14,153 nt of DNA from positions 1 to 14,153 of the forward strand of contig DASCMO010000014.1 of assembly GCA_036010965.1 (NCBI GenBank), written 5' to 3'. The translations under genes were made by a program, and so were the position numbers. Below are positions 1-7,456 of the stretch, one piece after another (position 1 is the first letter of the stretch; each line of letters begins with the position of its first letter). This stretch comes from GCA-2686265 sp036010965 (GTDB lineage: Bacteria > Planctomycetota > UBA1135 > GCA-002686595). The notes below the pieces were generated by a model. It was not told the DNA's origin, did not search any database, and worked only from the letters and a program-made list of their open reading frames with translations.

Positions 1-1
1 C

Positions 2-64
2 GGCGACGTGATCGACGATGCCGGCGGGGTGACCTACTCCCTGGGAGTGGGCTGGTACTACTAG
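2..64 (+). CDS. C-terminal end of a truncated protein, possibly outer-membrane beta-barrel
   Basis: Only the last 20 codons are in the window; the gene enters from the left edge in the frame beginning at position 2 and stops at TAG 62-64. The visible tail ends in SLGVGWYY, an alternating polar/hydrophobic strand finishing on aromatic residues. Such a pattern is typical of the last strand of outer-membrane beta-barrels, where a terminal aromatic is part of the BAM recognition signal. That reading is inference from a very short piece; a secreted beta-rich protein would look similar. A hairpin starts 21 bp after the stop. Confidence 0.45.
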   Translation, partial: GDVIDDAGGVTYSLGVGWYY

Positions 65-85
65 GTAGACGGCTCGTCCGAACGT

Positions 86-104
86 ACCGCATGGGGGATG
101 CGGT
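86..104 (+). terminator. Possible weak terminator hairpin after the first gene
   Basis: A perfect 7-bp inverted repeat (ACCGCAT / ATGCGGT) encloses a loop of five G residues. It begins 21 bp downstream of the TAG at 62-64 and is followed by only TT before a C, so the U-tract is poor. The position fits a terminator or 3'-end stabilising hairpin for the left-edge gene. In GC-rich DNA such hairpins also occur by chance. Confidence 0.3.
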
Positions 105-194
105 TTCGGGGTAGGCCCAGGAAATGCCGGCGCCGGCCGTCAGGAGGGGAGGACGCGCGAGAGGCCCTAGCAGGTTCGAGCCGGCCGCGAGGCC

Positions 195-2114
195 TCAGCC
201 GGCGCGCTTGTACTCGCCTCCGTGCTCCTTGGCCAGGGCGCGCAAGAGGGCGGAGTCCTGGCCGATCGAGATGCAGTGGATGCGCACCTTGCGACGGCGA
301 TTCACGCGCCGAATGCTCTCCCTGATGGCCGACGCATCGACGATCGAGCCCGCGGAAGGGTCGCCGTCCGAGAGCAGGTAGACCGTGTCGACGCGCTCGT
401 TCCGCAAGGCCTCGACCAGGGCATCGTGGAGGTTGGTGCCGCCGGCCGCCTGGGGACTCTTCACGAACCCCAGGGCCTGACGCACACTGCTCGGGGTCTT
501 CTCCGCGAGACCCCCGCGCCAGCTGGCCACGCCCGAGTCGAAGAACAGGACGTTGAAGCGAGCCCCCGGGACGAGCCCCTCGATGGCGTCGCTCAATTGC
601 TGCTTGGCCACGTCGAGGCGAGTGAGTCCGGCCGAACCACGGACACGAGTTCGTCCAGGCACGCTCGCCGGGGCATCCATCGAACCCGACTTGTCGATCA
701 CGAAGGCGACACGGTCACTCAGGACGGCGATGCCGTAGAAGCCCCGGGCCTGGGTCGGGTTGCTCGCCTCGCGTTCGCGACGGACGCGCTCGCTGGCCAT
801 GGCGACCTCCACCGTGGGCAAGGAGAACACGTCGCCCTCCGCGCTCCACCAGCGCATCCAGCGCTGGCTGGTCAGTCCGTGATCGCAACCGGTGATGAGC
901 CGCAGGACCTGCGCGACCCGCTGGGTGGCCGTGTGGTCTTCCTGGTCGAGGCGCTCGATCAGCAAGGGAATGGAATCCTTGCACCGCAGCAGCTCGAGCT
1001 CGTCCACGGCCCCGCGACGGACGGCGGTGTCCCGGTCCGCCACCATGGCGCACAGCAGGTCCAGGGCCGCATCGCCGCCATCCTGGGCGAGAGCCTCGGG
1101 GAGGTAGGGACACAGCTCTTCCCGCCCCTCCTCCGCCAGACTCAGCAGCTCCTTGCGGCAAGCGTCATCCCAGCGACCCAGGCGACCCAGGGCGAGTATC
1201 GCCGCGCGCACCTCGGGCTCGTGGTGACTTCCCAGAGACCTCCGCAGGCGAGGAGCGAGCCCCCGAACCGTGGTCAGGCGCAATAGCTGCAGCGCTTTCG
1301 TACGCACCAGGGGATCTCGGGACTTCAGGACCCTCACCAGGAACAGGTGCGGGTTCTGCATCGGCCGCGCGCCGAAGACCCCGAGCAAGACCACGCGCCG
1401 TTCGCCGGGGACCGTCTCCCTCAGGATCGCGACGCCCAGAGCCTCTGCGAACTCGGCACTTGAGAAGCGGTTCAGGGCCTGCACGAGCCGTCGCCGCTCC
1501 GACCGGGTCTCGACGGGCGCGTGGTCGATCAGCAGTCTGGCGGCTCGAGGCGTCCCCTCGTCCCCCAGCAAGGCGACCACGGGCGCGATGGCCAGGGCGA
1601 GCAGGTCCGCCCTGGAGGTGTCCCGCAGGAGCTCCAGGAGGTGCGGATGGCCCACGGGTCCGAAGGCGACCAGGCCTCGGATCGCAGAGCGACGGTTCTG
1701 AAAGCGAGGATGACCGCGGGCCTCGTCGGCCAGATAGTCCAGGCTCAGCTCACACAGGTCGGGATCCGCTCGGAAACCCCGCAACGCCCTGCAGGCCGCG
1801 TCGAGCAGAGTCTCTTCGCGCAGCGAGCGGATCGACCGACAGAGGGCCTTCAGAGCCTCTTCGCCCCCCTCCGAGACGATCTCGTCGAAGACCCGCGCAT
1901 CCACGCCGTCCCTTGAACGCTGCACCTGCTGGACCAGCCGTCGCAGGTCGGGGGAGGTCTGGGCGGGAGCGGCTGACGCCTGCGGAGCGATGAGAGCGAG
2001 GCATGCAAGTGCCCCGATGACCGCACGTCGCCAGATATTCAAGATGTTCAGCACGCCCACCAATTCGCCGCCCAACCCCTCTCGCTCGGTGCCAAGCCAG
2101 AAGGCCAGCAACAC
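195..2114 (-). CDS. Exported HEAT-repeat and von Willebrand factor A domain protein
   Basis: A 639-residue reading frame from GTG 2112-2114 to TGA 195-197. The N-terminus has a signal-peptide-like stretch (about residues 29-49, RR, then a hydrophobic core, then ASAA/APA). A later GTG at 2054 or TTG at 2042 would place this peptide closer to the start, so the true start may be internal. Residues about 50-420 are alpha-helical, leucine/arginine-rich repeats of HEAT type, a scaffold for protein contacts. The C-terminal third (about 460-639) is a VWA domain with a complete metal-ion-dependent adhesion site: D474-x-S476-x-S478, T560 in GGTNLHD, and D583 in LLSDGD. VWA domains bind protein ligands through Mg2+. 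This suggests an exported adhesion, assembly or regulatory factor; the partner is unknown. No clear operon partner is visible. Confidence 0.85.
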   Translation of the reverse strand: MLLAFWLGTEREGLGGELVGVLNILNIWRRAVIGALACLALIAPQASAAPAQTSPDLRRLVQQVQRSRDGVDARVFDEIVSEGGEEALKALCRSIRSLREETLLDAACRALRGFRADPDLCELSLDYLADEARGHPRFQNRRSAIRGLVAFGPVGHPHLLELLRDTSRADLLALAIAPVVALLGDEGTPRAARLLIDHAPVETRSERRRLVQALNRFSSAEFAEALGVAILRETVPGERRVVLLGVFGARPMQNPHLFLVRVLKSRDPLVRTKALQLLRLTTVRGLAPRLRRSLGSHHEPEVRAAILALGRLGRWDDACRKELLSLAEEGREELCPYLPEALAQDGGDAALDLLCAMVADRDTAVRRGAVDELELLRCKDSIPLLIERLDQEDHTATQRVAQVLRLITGCDHGLTSQRWMRWWSAEGDVFSLPTVEVAMASERVRREREASNPTQARGFYGIAVLSDRVAFVIDKSGSMDAPASVPGRTRVRGSAGLTRLDVAKQQLSDAIEGLVPGARFNVLFFDSGVASWRGGLAEKTPSSVRQALGFVKSPQAAGGTNLHDALVEALRNERVDTVYLLSDGDPSAGSIVDASAIRESIRRVNRRRKVRIHCISIGQDSALLRALAKEHGGEYKRAG

Positions 2115-2322
2115 CGGGCGGCCTTTCTCGATTCCAAGCGCCTCAAGCTGCCCCCGCGTACGGTGCGAGCCGGCCCTGTCCGCGACACGCGAGGGCCAGC
2201 GCGGCTACGGGACTGACAGCGTCCTCTGCCCACGCGGTCGCTCCTGGGGTCCTTCGGCGACCGAGCCGCGGGCGGCGCACGAAGTCTGGACGCCCAACCG
2301 GTCCGCAGGTGAGAATGCGTCC

Positions 2323-2391
2323 ATGAGACGGCGTGCCTTCCTGCCCCTGGTTGCCCTGCTCCTGGCCTACGCCAGCCCCCTCCTCCTCTAA
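2323..2391 (+). pseudogene. Signal-peptide-only ORF, possible remnant of an exported protein
   Basis: An ATG frame of 22 residues begins MRRRAF and continues as a Leu/Ala-rich hydrophobic core to LLL before TAA. This is a complete n-region plus h-region of a signal peptide with nothing after it. A weak purine-rich stretch (GGTGAGA, about 2308-2314) precedes it. Because a sulfatase tail remnant lies about 1 kb downstream, it may be the 5' end of the same decayed exported gene, but no sequence links the two. It could also be a small membrane peptide or chance coding. Confidence 0.25.
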
Positions 2392-2411
2392 AGACCTGAG
2401 CGTGGAAGAGT

Positions 2412-2415
2412 AGGA
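2412..2415 (+). promoter_or_regulatory. Shine-Dalgarno site that fixes a TTG start
   Basis: AGGA lies 7 bp before the TTG at 2423. An in-frame TAG at 2411-2413 rules out any start further upstream, so the TTG is essentially the first possible start of the lipoprotein-like gene and is well placed for ribosome binding. Confidence 0.5.
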
Positions 2416-2422
2416 TGCCGGC

Positions 2423-3328
2423 TTGCGTCACCTGAATGGAATCGTGCCTGGCGCGCTGCTCCTGTGCCTCGCCTGCGCAGCCCCCGACCAGGGAGACCTC
2501 GGCAGCCTGCCCGAGTTGGTCCCCCTCGCTCCCCTCGATTGGAGCGGCGTCCCACCGTCGTTCGTCCAGGTCCGCGGCCTGGAGCTCGGTCCGAGCGAGG
2601 CCGAGGCTCTGCCCGGAGATCGGCTCCTGTACCGCATCCACCTCCAGGACGGTAGCCGCTCGCGCGACTGGCTCGTGCTGGCGGAGTTGGCGGGAAGAAC
2701 CGAGAGATCGGCGACCCTGAGGATGACCCAGGACGGAGACGCTCTCGAGGAATCATGCCCACTCTGGAAGTGCTCAATGTCGGTCTTCGAAACGGGCCAA
2801 CAGGACCTCGAGCAGACGAGCCTTGCCCTGCCCGAACTGTGCATGCAGCTCAACCTGTTCGATGCGGCGCGGGCCTTCGAGGAAGTCGACGCCGACGCGC
2901 CCAAGCCGGACCGACGCATGCTCGGCATGATCTCGGCCATAGCCATGTTTCAGGGATGGCAGGAGAACGAAGCCTTGAACGACATCCTGCGTGAGGTGGT
3001 CTCGCCCCCCTCCCTGACCAGGGCGCTGCGCTTCCTCCTCGACCCGCGATTCACCCTCTCACCGCTCCTGGATCAGGCCGAAGCACGGGAGGTCGTCCTG
3101 GCAGGCCGGTCCGTACCCGTCGCACGCATCCCCCTGACACTCTCCATCGGTGGCTCGGTCGTGATGCGCTTCGAGGTGGATGTCGCACCTTGCTCCCCGC
3201 CGCTGTCTCTGGGCATGGGCGTCCTGATGATGCGCGGTGTGAGCCAGTCACAGGCAGACCGGCAGGTCAGAGTGGAGTTGATCGGTGGTCGCGTGGCAAC
3301 GGCAGCCACCTCGCAGCCGAACCGCTAG
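2423..3328 (+). CDS. Probable lipoprotein of unknown function
   Basis: A 301-residue protein that I do not recognise. It starts at TTG 2423, supported by the upstream AGGA and an in-frame stop just before. The N-terminus has a hydrophobic core (residues 7-17) leading to C18 in LCLAC-AAP, a relaxed lipobox: the Ala before Cys is right, but position -3 is Cys rather than Leu/Val/Ile. A short Asp/Gly/Pro linker follows, then a mixed alpha/beta body. Further cysteines lie at 112, 117, 140 and 257; the C112-x4-C117 pair could form a disulfide in an exported protein. The C-terminal part (about 223-290) is beta-rich, with alternating Val/Arg strands. It sits between a signal-peptide-only ORF and a sulfatase tail remnant, so the neighbours give no functional clue. 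A cell-envelope location is inferred. Confidence 0.65.
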   Translation: MRHLNGIVPGALLLCLACAAPDQGDLGSLPELVPLAPLDWSGVPPSFVQVRGLELGPSEAEALPGDRLLYRIHLQDGSRSRDWLVLAELAGRTERSATLRMTQDGDALEESCPLWKCSMSVFETGQQDLEQTSLALPELCMQLNLFDAARAFEEVDADAPKPDRRMLGMISAIAMFQGWQENEALNDILREVVSPPSLTRALRFLLDPRFTLSPLLDQAEAREVVLAGRSVPVARIPLTLSIGGSVVMRFEVDVAPCSPPLSLGMGVLMMRGVSQSQADRQVRVELIGGRVATAATSQPNR

Positions 3329-3384
3329 TGGCGTGCGGCACTCCATGCCGGGGGCCTGCGGACCTGGACGAGGGCTCGCTGTAG

Positions 3385-3546
3385 GCCATCCGGCCTGAGA
3401 AGAACAGTCCCTGGGAGCTGTGCGGCCTGGCGAGCGATCCGCGGGAATCGCAGAACCTGGCCGCGCAACGGCCCGATACACTCGCGGAGCTCGTCGCACA
3501 ATTCGAGGCCTGGCTGGCCCGCGCGAGCGCGGACCGACAACGCTAG
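3385..3546 (+). pseudogene. Sulfatase C-terminal remnant
   Basis: An open frame ending at TAG 3544-3546 encodes a stretch that includes PWELCGLASDPRESQNLA and then an amphipathic helix with RPDTLAELV and FEAWLAR. The pattern WELYDLxxDPxExxNLA followed by an amphipathic helix is the classic end of type I sulfatases of the alkaline phosphatase superfamily. The usual Tyr is Cys here. An in-frame TAG at 3382-3384 interrupts the frame just upstream (possibly from TGG), and there is no start codon or catalytic CxPSR region, so this is a decayed fragment. It occupies most of the gap between the lipoprotein-like gene and the dehydrogenase. A recent deletion or recombination probably removed the rest; that step is inference. 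Confidence 0.65.
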
Positions 3547-3562
3547 GCGGGCCTCCCAGGCC

Positions 3563-3568
3563 AGGAGA
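3563..3568 (+). promoter_or_regulatory. Shine-Dalgarno site choosing the dehydrogenase start
   Basis: AGGAGA lies 7 bp before ATG 3576. The frame stays open upstream to about 3420, but that extension overlaps the sulfatase remnant in another frame and adds no family-like sequence. This site and the start of the Rossmann fold right after the ATG both favour 3576. Confidence 0.65.
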
Positions 3569-3575
3569 ATCTCCC

Positions 3576-4346
3576 ATGGTCACGTTCATCACCGGTGCAT
3601 CCAGCGGTATCGGCCGGGCCCTGGCCCTGCGCCTCGCCGCGCGAGGCGACGCCATCGCCCTCGCGGCCCGCAGAGTGGACCTGCTCGAGGACCTCGCACG
3701 GGAGATCGAAGCCACGGGACAGCGGGCCCTGGCACTCTCCTGCGACGTGGCCCGCCAGGAGAGCGTCGAAGCGGCGGTAGCCGACTGCGTACGCGAGCTC
3801 GGTCCGATCGACCGACTCGTGGTGAACGCTGGCGTGGGGGCCCCCACGCCGGGCGCGGACTTCGTGACCCGTCACGTCGAAAAGGTCCTCCAGGTGAACC
3901 TGATGGGAGCCGTCTACACCATCGGAGCCGTCCTCCCTTCCATGGTCGAGCGCGGATCGGGCCATGTCATCGGCATCTCGAGCCTGGCCGGTTACCGGGG
4001 ACTGCCGGGAGTGGCCGCCTACAGCGCGTCGAAGGCAGGCTTCTCCGCGCTCCTGGAGAGCCTGCGCATGGACCTCGGGCCCCACGGAGTCGCCGTCACG
4101 ACGGTCTGCCCGGGGTTCGTCCGCACCCCCATGACCGACAGGAATCGCTTCCGGATGCCCTTGTTGATGGAAGTGGACGATGCCGCGCGCATCATCGCCC
4201 GGGCGATCCAGTCACGGCGCGCCTTCTGCACGTTCCCCTGGCCCATGGCCCTCGCGATGAGCGTCATCCGGCACATCCCAAGGCCGATCTTCGAGTGGAT
4301 CGGAGGCCGGACTTCAGCGCCGAAGATGTCCACCCAAGAAGACTGA
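3576..4346 (+). CDS. Short-chain dehydrogenase/reductase (classical SDR)
   Basis: A 256-residue classical SDR, the usual length for the family. The nucleotide-binding motif TGASSGIG is at residues 6-13, immediately after the start. NAG is at 84-86, the structural/catalytic Asn at N108 (in VNLMG), the catalytic Ser at S136, and Y149-x3-K153 in YSASK; PG at 179-180 follows the active site. All catalytic residues are present, so it should be an active NAD(P)(H)-dependent oxidoreductase of an alcohol, ketone or acyl substrate. ARR after the second strand hints at NADP preference. The basic, hydrophobic C-terminus (about 222-242) might touch the membrane, as in other SDRs acting on lipids. The substrate cannot be told from sequence. 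It has its own ribosome site and converges on guaA, so it is probably transcribed alone or with the upstream lipoprotein-like gene. Confidence 0.9.
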   Translation: MVTFITGASSGIGRALALRLAARGDAIALAARRVDLLEDLAREIEATGQRALALSCDVARQESVEAAVADCVRELGPIDRLVVNAGVGAPTPGADFVTRHVEKVLQVNLMGAVYTIGAVLPSMVERGSGHVIGISSLAGYRGLPGVAAYSASKAGFSALLESLRMDLGPHGVAVTTVCPGFVRTPMTDRNRFRMPLLMEVDDAARIIARAIQSRRAFCTFPWPMALAMSVIRHIPRPIFEWIGGRTSAPKMSTQED

Positions 4347-4355
4347 TCCTGCCGC

Positions 4356-4405
4356 GCAGGCGAGTGATGCCCGTCTGGCGTCCCGGCTCGCTCCCGATCG
4401 CCTGC
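4356..4405. terminator. Inverted repeat between convergent genes, possible bidirectional terminator
   Basis: A perfect 8-bp inverted repeat (GCAGGCGA at 4356-4363, TCGCCTGC at 4398-4405) brackets 34 bp. It lies wholly within the 62-bp gap between the stop of the dehydrogenase (4346) and the stop of guaA (4409). The position suits a two-way transcription terminator or barrier, but the loop is long and there is no T-tract on either side. Confidence 0.3.
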
Positions 4406-4408
4406 CTG

Positions 4409-5971
4409 CTATTCCCACTCGATCGTGCCGGGCGGCTTGCTGGTGATGTCGAGCACGACGCGGTTGATGCCGCGCACCTCGTTGATGATGCGGTTGGAGA
4501 TGCGACCGAGGAGCTCGGAGGGCAGGTGGCCCCAGTCGGCAGTCATGCCGTCGAGGGACTTCACGACGCGCAAGGCGCAGGCGTCCTCGTAGGTGCGAGC
4601 GTCTCCCATGACGCCCACCGACTTGATCGGCAGCAGCACGGCGAAGTACTGCCAGAGGCCCTCGGCCTCGCCGGCGGCCTCGATCTCGCTGGTCATGATG
4701 TGGTCGGCCTCCTGCAAGGTCGCGACGCGCTCCGGCGTCACCTCCCCCACGATCCGCACGCCGAGCCCCGGGCCGGGGAAGGGCTGGCGGTCAACGAGCA
4801 CGGAGTCGAGGCCCAGGAAGCGGCCGATCTCGCGCACCTCGTCCTTGAAAAGCTCGCGCAGGGGCTCGACCAATTCCATGTCCATGTCTTCGGGCAAGCC
4901 GCCGACGTTGTGGTGGCTCTTGATCACCGCCGTACTGCCGCCGTGAGCGGCGACCGACTCGATCACGTCGGGATAGAGCGTCCCCTGACCGAGGAAGCGC
5001 GCGTTCGAGAAGCGCACGGCCTCCTCGCGGAAGACCTCGATGAACTCGTACCCGATCAGCTTGCGCTTGCGCTCGGGGTCGGTCACGCCCGCCAGCTTCG
5101 CAAGGAAGCGCTCCGAGGCATCCACGACCGTCAGGTCCATGCTGAAGCGATCGCGAAAAGTGCGCTCGACCGCCTCGCGCTCGCCCTTCCGCAAGAGCCC
5201 GTTGTCCACGAAGATGTTGTGCAGACGCTCACCGATGGCCTCGCGCAAGATCATGGCCGCCACGGAGGAGTCCACACCACCGGAGAGACCCAGGATGACC
5301 TCGCCCGTCTCGCCGACCATCTCGCGCACGCGCGCCACCTCGCGCTCGACGATCGAGTCGGAGCGCCAGTCCCCCGGCAGGTGACAGACACGCCCGAGGA
5401 AGTTGGCGATCATCTCGCGTCCGCGCAGGGTGTGGGTCACCTCGGGATGGAACTGGACGCCCCACAGGCGCCCGCCGTCTCCGCTGACGGCGGCGTGCTC
5501 GCAGTTCTGTGAGCGTGCGTGGGTGCGAAACCCCTCGGGCAAGGCCTCGACGCTGTCTCCATGGCTCATCCAGACGTCCGTGGTGCCCCCCAGACCCTCG
5601 AAGAGACCCACGGCGTCGCCCACCTCCATCGAGGTGCGCCCGTACTCGCGTCGGTCGGAGGCCCGCACGCGACCGCCGAGTTCCTGGCACATCCACTGCA
5701 TGCCGTAACAGATCCCGAGCACGCTCACGCCCAGCTCCAGCAGCTCGCGCTGCGGGCGCGGTGCCCCCTCGGCGTAGACCGAGGCCGGGCCACCCGAGAG
5801 CACCAGCCCCCCCAGGTCCATGGCGCGCGCGCGCTCGAGAGCGTGCTCGGGGATCGTGATCTCACACCAGGTACCCGCCTCGCGGATGCGGCGGGCGATG
5901 AGCTGGGTGTACTGGGTGCCCAGATCCACGATCAGGACACCTCGGGGGTCGGTCACCTTCTTGTCGCTCAT
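4409..5971 (-). CDS. guaA: GMP synthase (glutamine-hydrolysing)
   Basis: A 520-residue GuaA, normal length, converting XMP to GMP with ATP and glutamine in the cytoplasm. The N-terminal class I glutamine amidotransferase domain (about 10-200) has the nucleophile C88 in GICYG and H175/E177 in FHPEV, a complete triad. The ATP-pyrophosphatase domain follows with the P-loop SGGVDSS at 230-236. The C-terminal dimerisation domain ends in the canonical TIEWE. The ATG at 5969-5971 has no obvious Shine-Dalgarno sequence. It begins 36 bp after the guaB stop on the same strand, so guaB-guaA form an operon covering both steps from IMP to GMP. No catalytic residue is missing. Confidence 0.98.
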   Translation of the reverse strand: MSDKKVTDPRGVLIVDLGTQYTQLIARRIREAGTWCEITIPEHALERARAMDLGGLVLSGGPASVYAEGAPRPQRELLELGVSVLGICYGMQWMCQELGGRVRASDRREYGRTSMEVGDAVGLFEGLGGTTDVWMSHGDSVEALPEGFRTHARSQNCEHAAVSGDGGRLWGVQFHPEVTHTLRGREMIANFLGRVCHLPGDWRSDSIVEREVARVREMVGETGEVILGLSGGVDSSVAAMILREAIGERLHNIFVDNGLLRKGEREAVERTFRDRFSMDLTVVDASERFLAKLAGVTDPERKRKLIGYEFIEVFREEAVRFSNARFLGQGTLYPDVIESVAAHGGSTAVIKSHHNVGGLPEDMDMELVEPLRELFKDEVREIGRFLGLDSVLVDRQPFPGPGLGVRIVGEVTPERVATLQEADHIMTSEIEAAGEAEGLWQYFAVLLPIKSVGVMGDARTYEDACALRVVKSLDGMTADWGHLPSELLGRISNRIINEVRGINRVVLDITSKPPGTIEWE

Positions 5972-6007
5972 ACGGGGAACACGCGAACCCGGGCCGGCGG
6001 CGCGGGC

Positions 6008-7456
6008 TCAGTCCGAATGGAAGTAGTTGGGGGATTCTCTGGTGATCGTCACGTCGTGGGGATGGCCCTCGCGCGTCCCCGCCGGCGTGATGCGGATGAA
6101 CTTCGCGCGCTCCCACAGCTCGCTCAAGGTGCGCGCGCCGCAGTAGCCCATGCCCGCTCGCACGCCGCCGGCGAGCTGGTGCACGAAGGTCGAGAGCTGT
6201 CCGCGGTAGGGCACCATGCCCTCGATGCCCTCCGGAACGAGCTTCTCGGCTTCCTCCACATGCCCCTGCCGGTAGCGTTCCTTCGAGCCCTCCTGCATGG
6301 CGCCGATCGAACCCATCCCGCGCACGCCCTTGAAGGAGCGGCCCTTGTAGAGAAACGTCTCGCCGGGGCTCTCCTCGAGGCCCGCGAAGAGGCTGCCGGC
6401 CATGACCGAGGAGGCGCCCGCCGCCAGGGCCTTGACGATGTCGCCCGAGAAGCGGATCCCGCCATCGGCGATGACCGGCACGTCGCCCCCCGCGACGCCA
6501 GCGCAGACCTCCATCACCGCCGTCAGCTGGGGGACGCCGATGCCGGCCACGATGCGCGTGGTGCAGATCGAGCCCGGACCAATGCCGACCTTCACGCCGT
6601 CCACCCCCGCCTCCACCAGCTCGCGCGCCGCGGCAGCGGTGGCGATGTTGCCCGCGACGATGTCCACGTCCGTGCGTTGCTTGAGCTCGCGCACGGTCTC
6701 CATCACATTCTCGCTGTGGCCGTGGGCCGTATCGATCACCAGCACATCGACGCCCGCCTCCAATAACCCCTCGGCGCGCTCGTAATCGCGCACCCCGATT
6801 GCGGCCCCGGCGCGCAGACGACCGCGGTCGTCCTTCGCGGCCAGGGGGAACTCGTCCAGCATCTTGAGGTCCTTCATCGTGATCAGGCCCTGCAAGCGAT
6901 TGGAGCCATCGATGATGATCAACTTCTCGACCTTGTGCTGGAACAGCAGCTCGCGCGCCTCGTCGAGCGAGGTGCCGGGAGGCGCGCTGACCAGATGGTC
7001 GCGCGTCATGCGCTCGGCGACCGGCGTGTCGTCCCCCGATTCAAAGCGGCAGTCGCGGCGGGTGAGGATGCCGACCACACGATCGCCGTCGACGATCGGC
7101 AGGCCGGAGATGTGGTTAGCGGCCATGATCCGCCGCGCTTCCCCCACCGTGGCGTCCGGGGGCAGGGTGAGCGGATCGCGGATCACGCCATTGGCAGAGC
7201 GCTTGACCTTGTCCACCTCGCCGATCTGAGCCTCGAGGGAGAGGTTGCGGTGGATGATGCCGATTCCACCTTCGCGGGCCAGGGCGACCGCTAGCTCCCA
7301 CTCGGTGACCGTGTCCATCGCCGCCGAGCAGAGCGGGACCGAAAGCGGAACATTGCGGGAAAAGCGGGTGCCCAGGCCGACCTCGCGCGGCAATACGTCG
7401 GAGCGCTGCGGCACCAGCAGCACATCATCGAAAGTAAGCCCCTCGGAGAGTTCCAT
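6008..7456 (-). CDS. guaB: IMP dehydrogenase
   Basis: A 482-residue IMPDH from ATG 7454-7456 to TGA 6008-6010. It oxidises IMP to XMP with NAD+, the committed step of guanine nucleotide synthesis. The start is chosen because family homology begins at once with EGLTFDDVLLVP at residues 5-16; the frame remains open far upstream, including another ATG 30 bp earlier at 7486, but those residues look unlike the family. A pair of CBS domains (about 92-205) is inserted in the TIM barrel and typically gives purine nucleotide control. Catalytic C298 lies in GPGSICTT, DGG (331-333) binds the IMP phosphate region, and the flap residues RY (394-395) are present. It is the first gene of the guaB-guaA operon and is divergent from the oxidoreductase-epimerase fusion gene. 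Confidence 0.98.
   Translation of the reverse strand: MELSEGLTFDDVLLVPQRSDVLPREVGLGTRFSRNVPLSVPLCSAAMDTVTEWELAVALAREGGIGIIHRNLSLEAQIGEVDKVKRSANGVIRDPLTLPPDATVGEARRIMAANHISGLPIVDGDRVVGILTRRDCRFESGDDTPVAERMTRDHLVSAPPGTSLDEARELLFQHKVEKLIIIDGSNRLQGLITMKDLKMLDEFPLAAKDDRGRLRAGAAIGVRDYERAEGLLEAGVDVLVIDTAHGHSENVMETVRELKQRTDVDIVAGNIATAAAARELVEAGVDGVKVGIGPGSICTTRIVAGIGVPQLTAVMEVCAGVAGGDVPVIADGGIRFSGDIVKALAAGASSVMAGSLFAGLEESPGETFLYKGRSFKGVRGMGSIGAMQEGSKERYRQGHVEEAEKLVPEGIEGMVPYRGQLSTFVHQLAGGVRAGMGYCGARTLSELWERAKFIRITPAGTREGHPHDVTITRESPNYFHSD

Larger units (their letters stand above)
2115..2422. other. 308-bp gene-poor interval
   Basis: This lies between the start of the HEAT/VWA gene (- strand) and the start of the lipoprotein-like gene (+ strand), so it should hold the promoters of both. 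I see no convincing -35/-10 pair. It contains an imperfect GC-rich hairpin at 2172-2197 (GGCCCT and CGCG arms, three-base bulge, ACA loop) and the 22-codon signal-peptide-like ORF at 2323-2391. Confidence 0.5.

Noticed and set aside
222..1286. A 354-codon + strand frame
   Set aside because: Antisense to the HEAT/VWA gene, with no recognisable motif and a composition typical of mirror frames.
3420..3575. N-terminal extension of the dehydrogenase to 3420
   Set aside because: The extra 52 residues are Arg/Gly/Pro-rich and lie on the sulfatase remnant in another frame. The Shine-Dalgarno site at 3563 and the Rossmann motif directly after ATG 3576 support the shorter protein.
4295..6766. Two long + strand frames (4295-5512 and 5519-6766)
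   Set aside because: Both are antisense to guaA and guaB, whose coding is certain, and their His/Ala/Val-rich translations match no family.
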